Positions 5,268-5,483 of a DNA stretch of 5,483 nt are shown in pieces. Made by a program: the position numbers and the translations under genes. The stretch is from contig DEPS01000029.1 of assembly GCA_002358875.1 (NCBI GenBank), positions 1 to 5,483 on the forward strand. Reading direction: 5' to 3'. Each line of letters begins with the position of its first letter. The first letter of the stretch is position 1. The notes beneath the pieces were generated by a model. It worked only from the letters and a program-made list of their open reading frames with translations. It was not told where the DNA came from and ran no database searches. The DNA comes from Lachnospiraceae bacterium UBA3386 (GTDB lineage Bacteria; Bacillota; Clostridia; Lachnospirales; Lachnospiraceae).

Positions 5268-5483
5268 ATGAAAACTGAACTATTTAGGGAAATCATTAAA
5301 CAAAGAGAATATGTTGAAGAAATCAGCTGTGGCGAGTGGGCAGACGGAATTGAGGAATGCTGGAGGCAGGAAATCTCAATTCTTTCGGAAGATATTCCCG
5401 GAACAATAATATTTCTGAAAACCGAGTGTACTGCATCTGAGTATTCATGGATTAGTGAAATAATTGATGACTTGGCTGCTTAT
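5268..5483 (+). CDS. Unrecognised small acidic protein, 3' end beyond the window
   Basis: 72 codons are open from the ATG at 5268 to the window edge, so the C-terminus is missing. The visible part is acidic and mostly helical: MKTELFREIIKQREYVEEI, a Cys/Trp-rich turn (SCGEWADGIEECWRQE), then further helices including DIPGTIIFLKTECTASEY and SWISEIIDDLAAY. There is no signal peptide or membrane segment. I do not recognise a named domain. Small, acidic, tryptophan-containing cytoplasmic proteins of this build are common among immunity proteins of polymorphic toxin systems, and the scrappy neighbourhood fits an orphan immunity locus, but that is inference only. It is divergent from the CPCC gene, 161 bp away, and has a perfect -10 box upstream. 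Confidence 0.65.
   Translation, partial: MKTELFREIIKQREYVEEISCGEWADGIEECWRQEISILSEDIPGTIIFLKTECTASEYSWISEIIDDLAAY

Overview
The window looks like chromosomal DNA of a Firmicute of the Clostridia, probably a gut Lachnospiraceae-type bacterium. I infer this from strong AGGAGG-type ribosome binding sites, a clostridial-style GH2 beta-galactosidase (HESDP in place of the E. coli HEHHP loop) beside an AraC-type regulator, and small accessory genes (CPCC protein, UPF0175/DUF3368 pair, mini-HTH protein) typical of that group. No 16S or other phylogenetic marker is present, so this stays an inference.

Left half (1-3485), higher GC: a sugar-use locus. A large GH2 beta-galactosidase gene (lacZ) reads leftward from a TTG codon at 2204 and runs off the left edge, so 734 codons are visible and the C-terminal domains are missing. 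A 229-bp divergent regulatory region follows. It carries two near-identical 9-bp direct repeats spaced 23 bp. Next is an AraC/XylS regulator reading rightward (2434-3402), closed by a strong hairpin terminator. The simplest model is that the regulator senses a sugar ligand through its N-terminal cupin domain and controls lacZ from the shared intergenic region.

Middle (3486-3752): no gene. It holds a small hairpin, an interrupted inverted repeat and a 10-bp direct repeat, which might be an old mobile-element end.

Right half (3753-5483), visibly AT-richer: an accessory island. On the minus strand, in transcription order, lie a 56-residue cysteine-rich CPCC protein (5106-4936), a 66-residue HTH protein (4882-4682) with a perfect 17-bp palindrome in its putative promoter, then a two-gene toxin-antitoxin-like module. 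This module is a UPF0175 antitoxin (4476-4222) overlapping by 8 bp a DUF3368 PIN-domain toxin (4229-3753). A perfect 21-bp palindrome lies upstream of the module. At the right edge an unrecognised acidic protein (from 5268) reads rightward off the window. A 39-codon start-less reading frame just upstream of the CPCC gene looks like the tail of a lost gene.

No rRNA, tRNA, CRISPR array or complete insertion sequence was seen. The least explained parts are the right-hand island with its two operator-like palindromes and the gene remnant next to the CPCC and edge genes.
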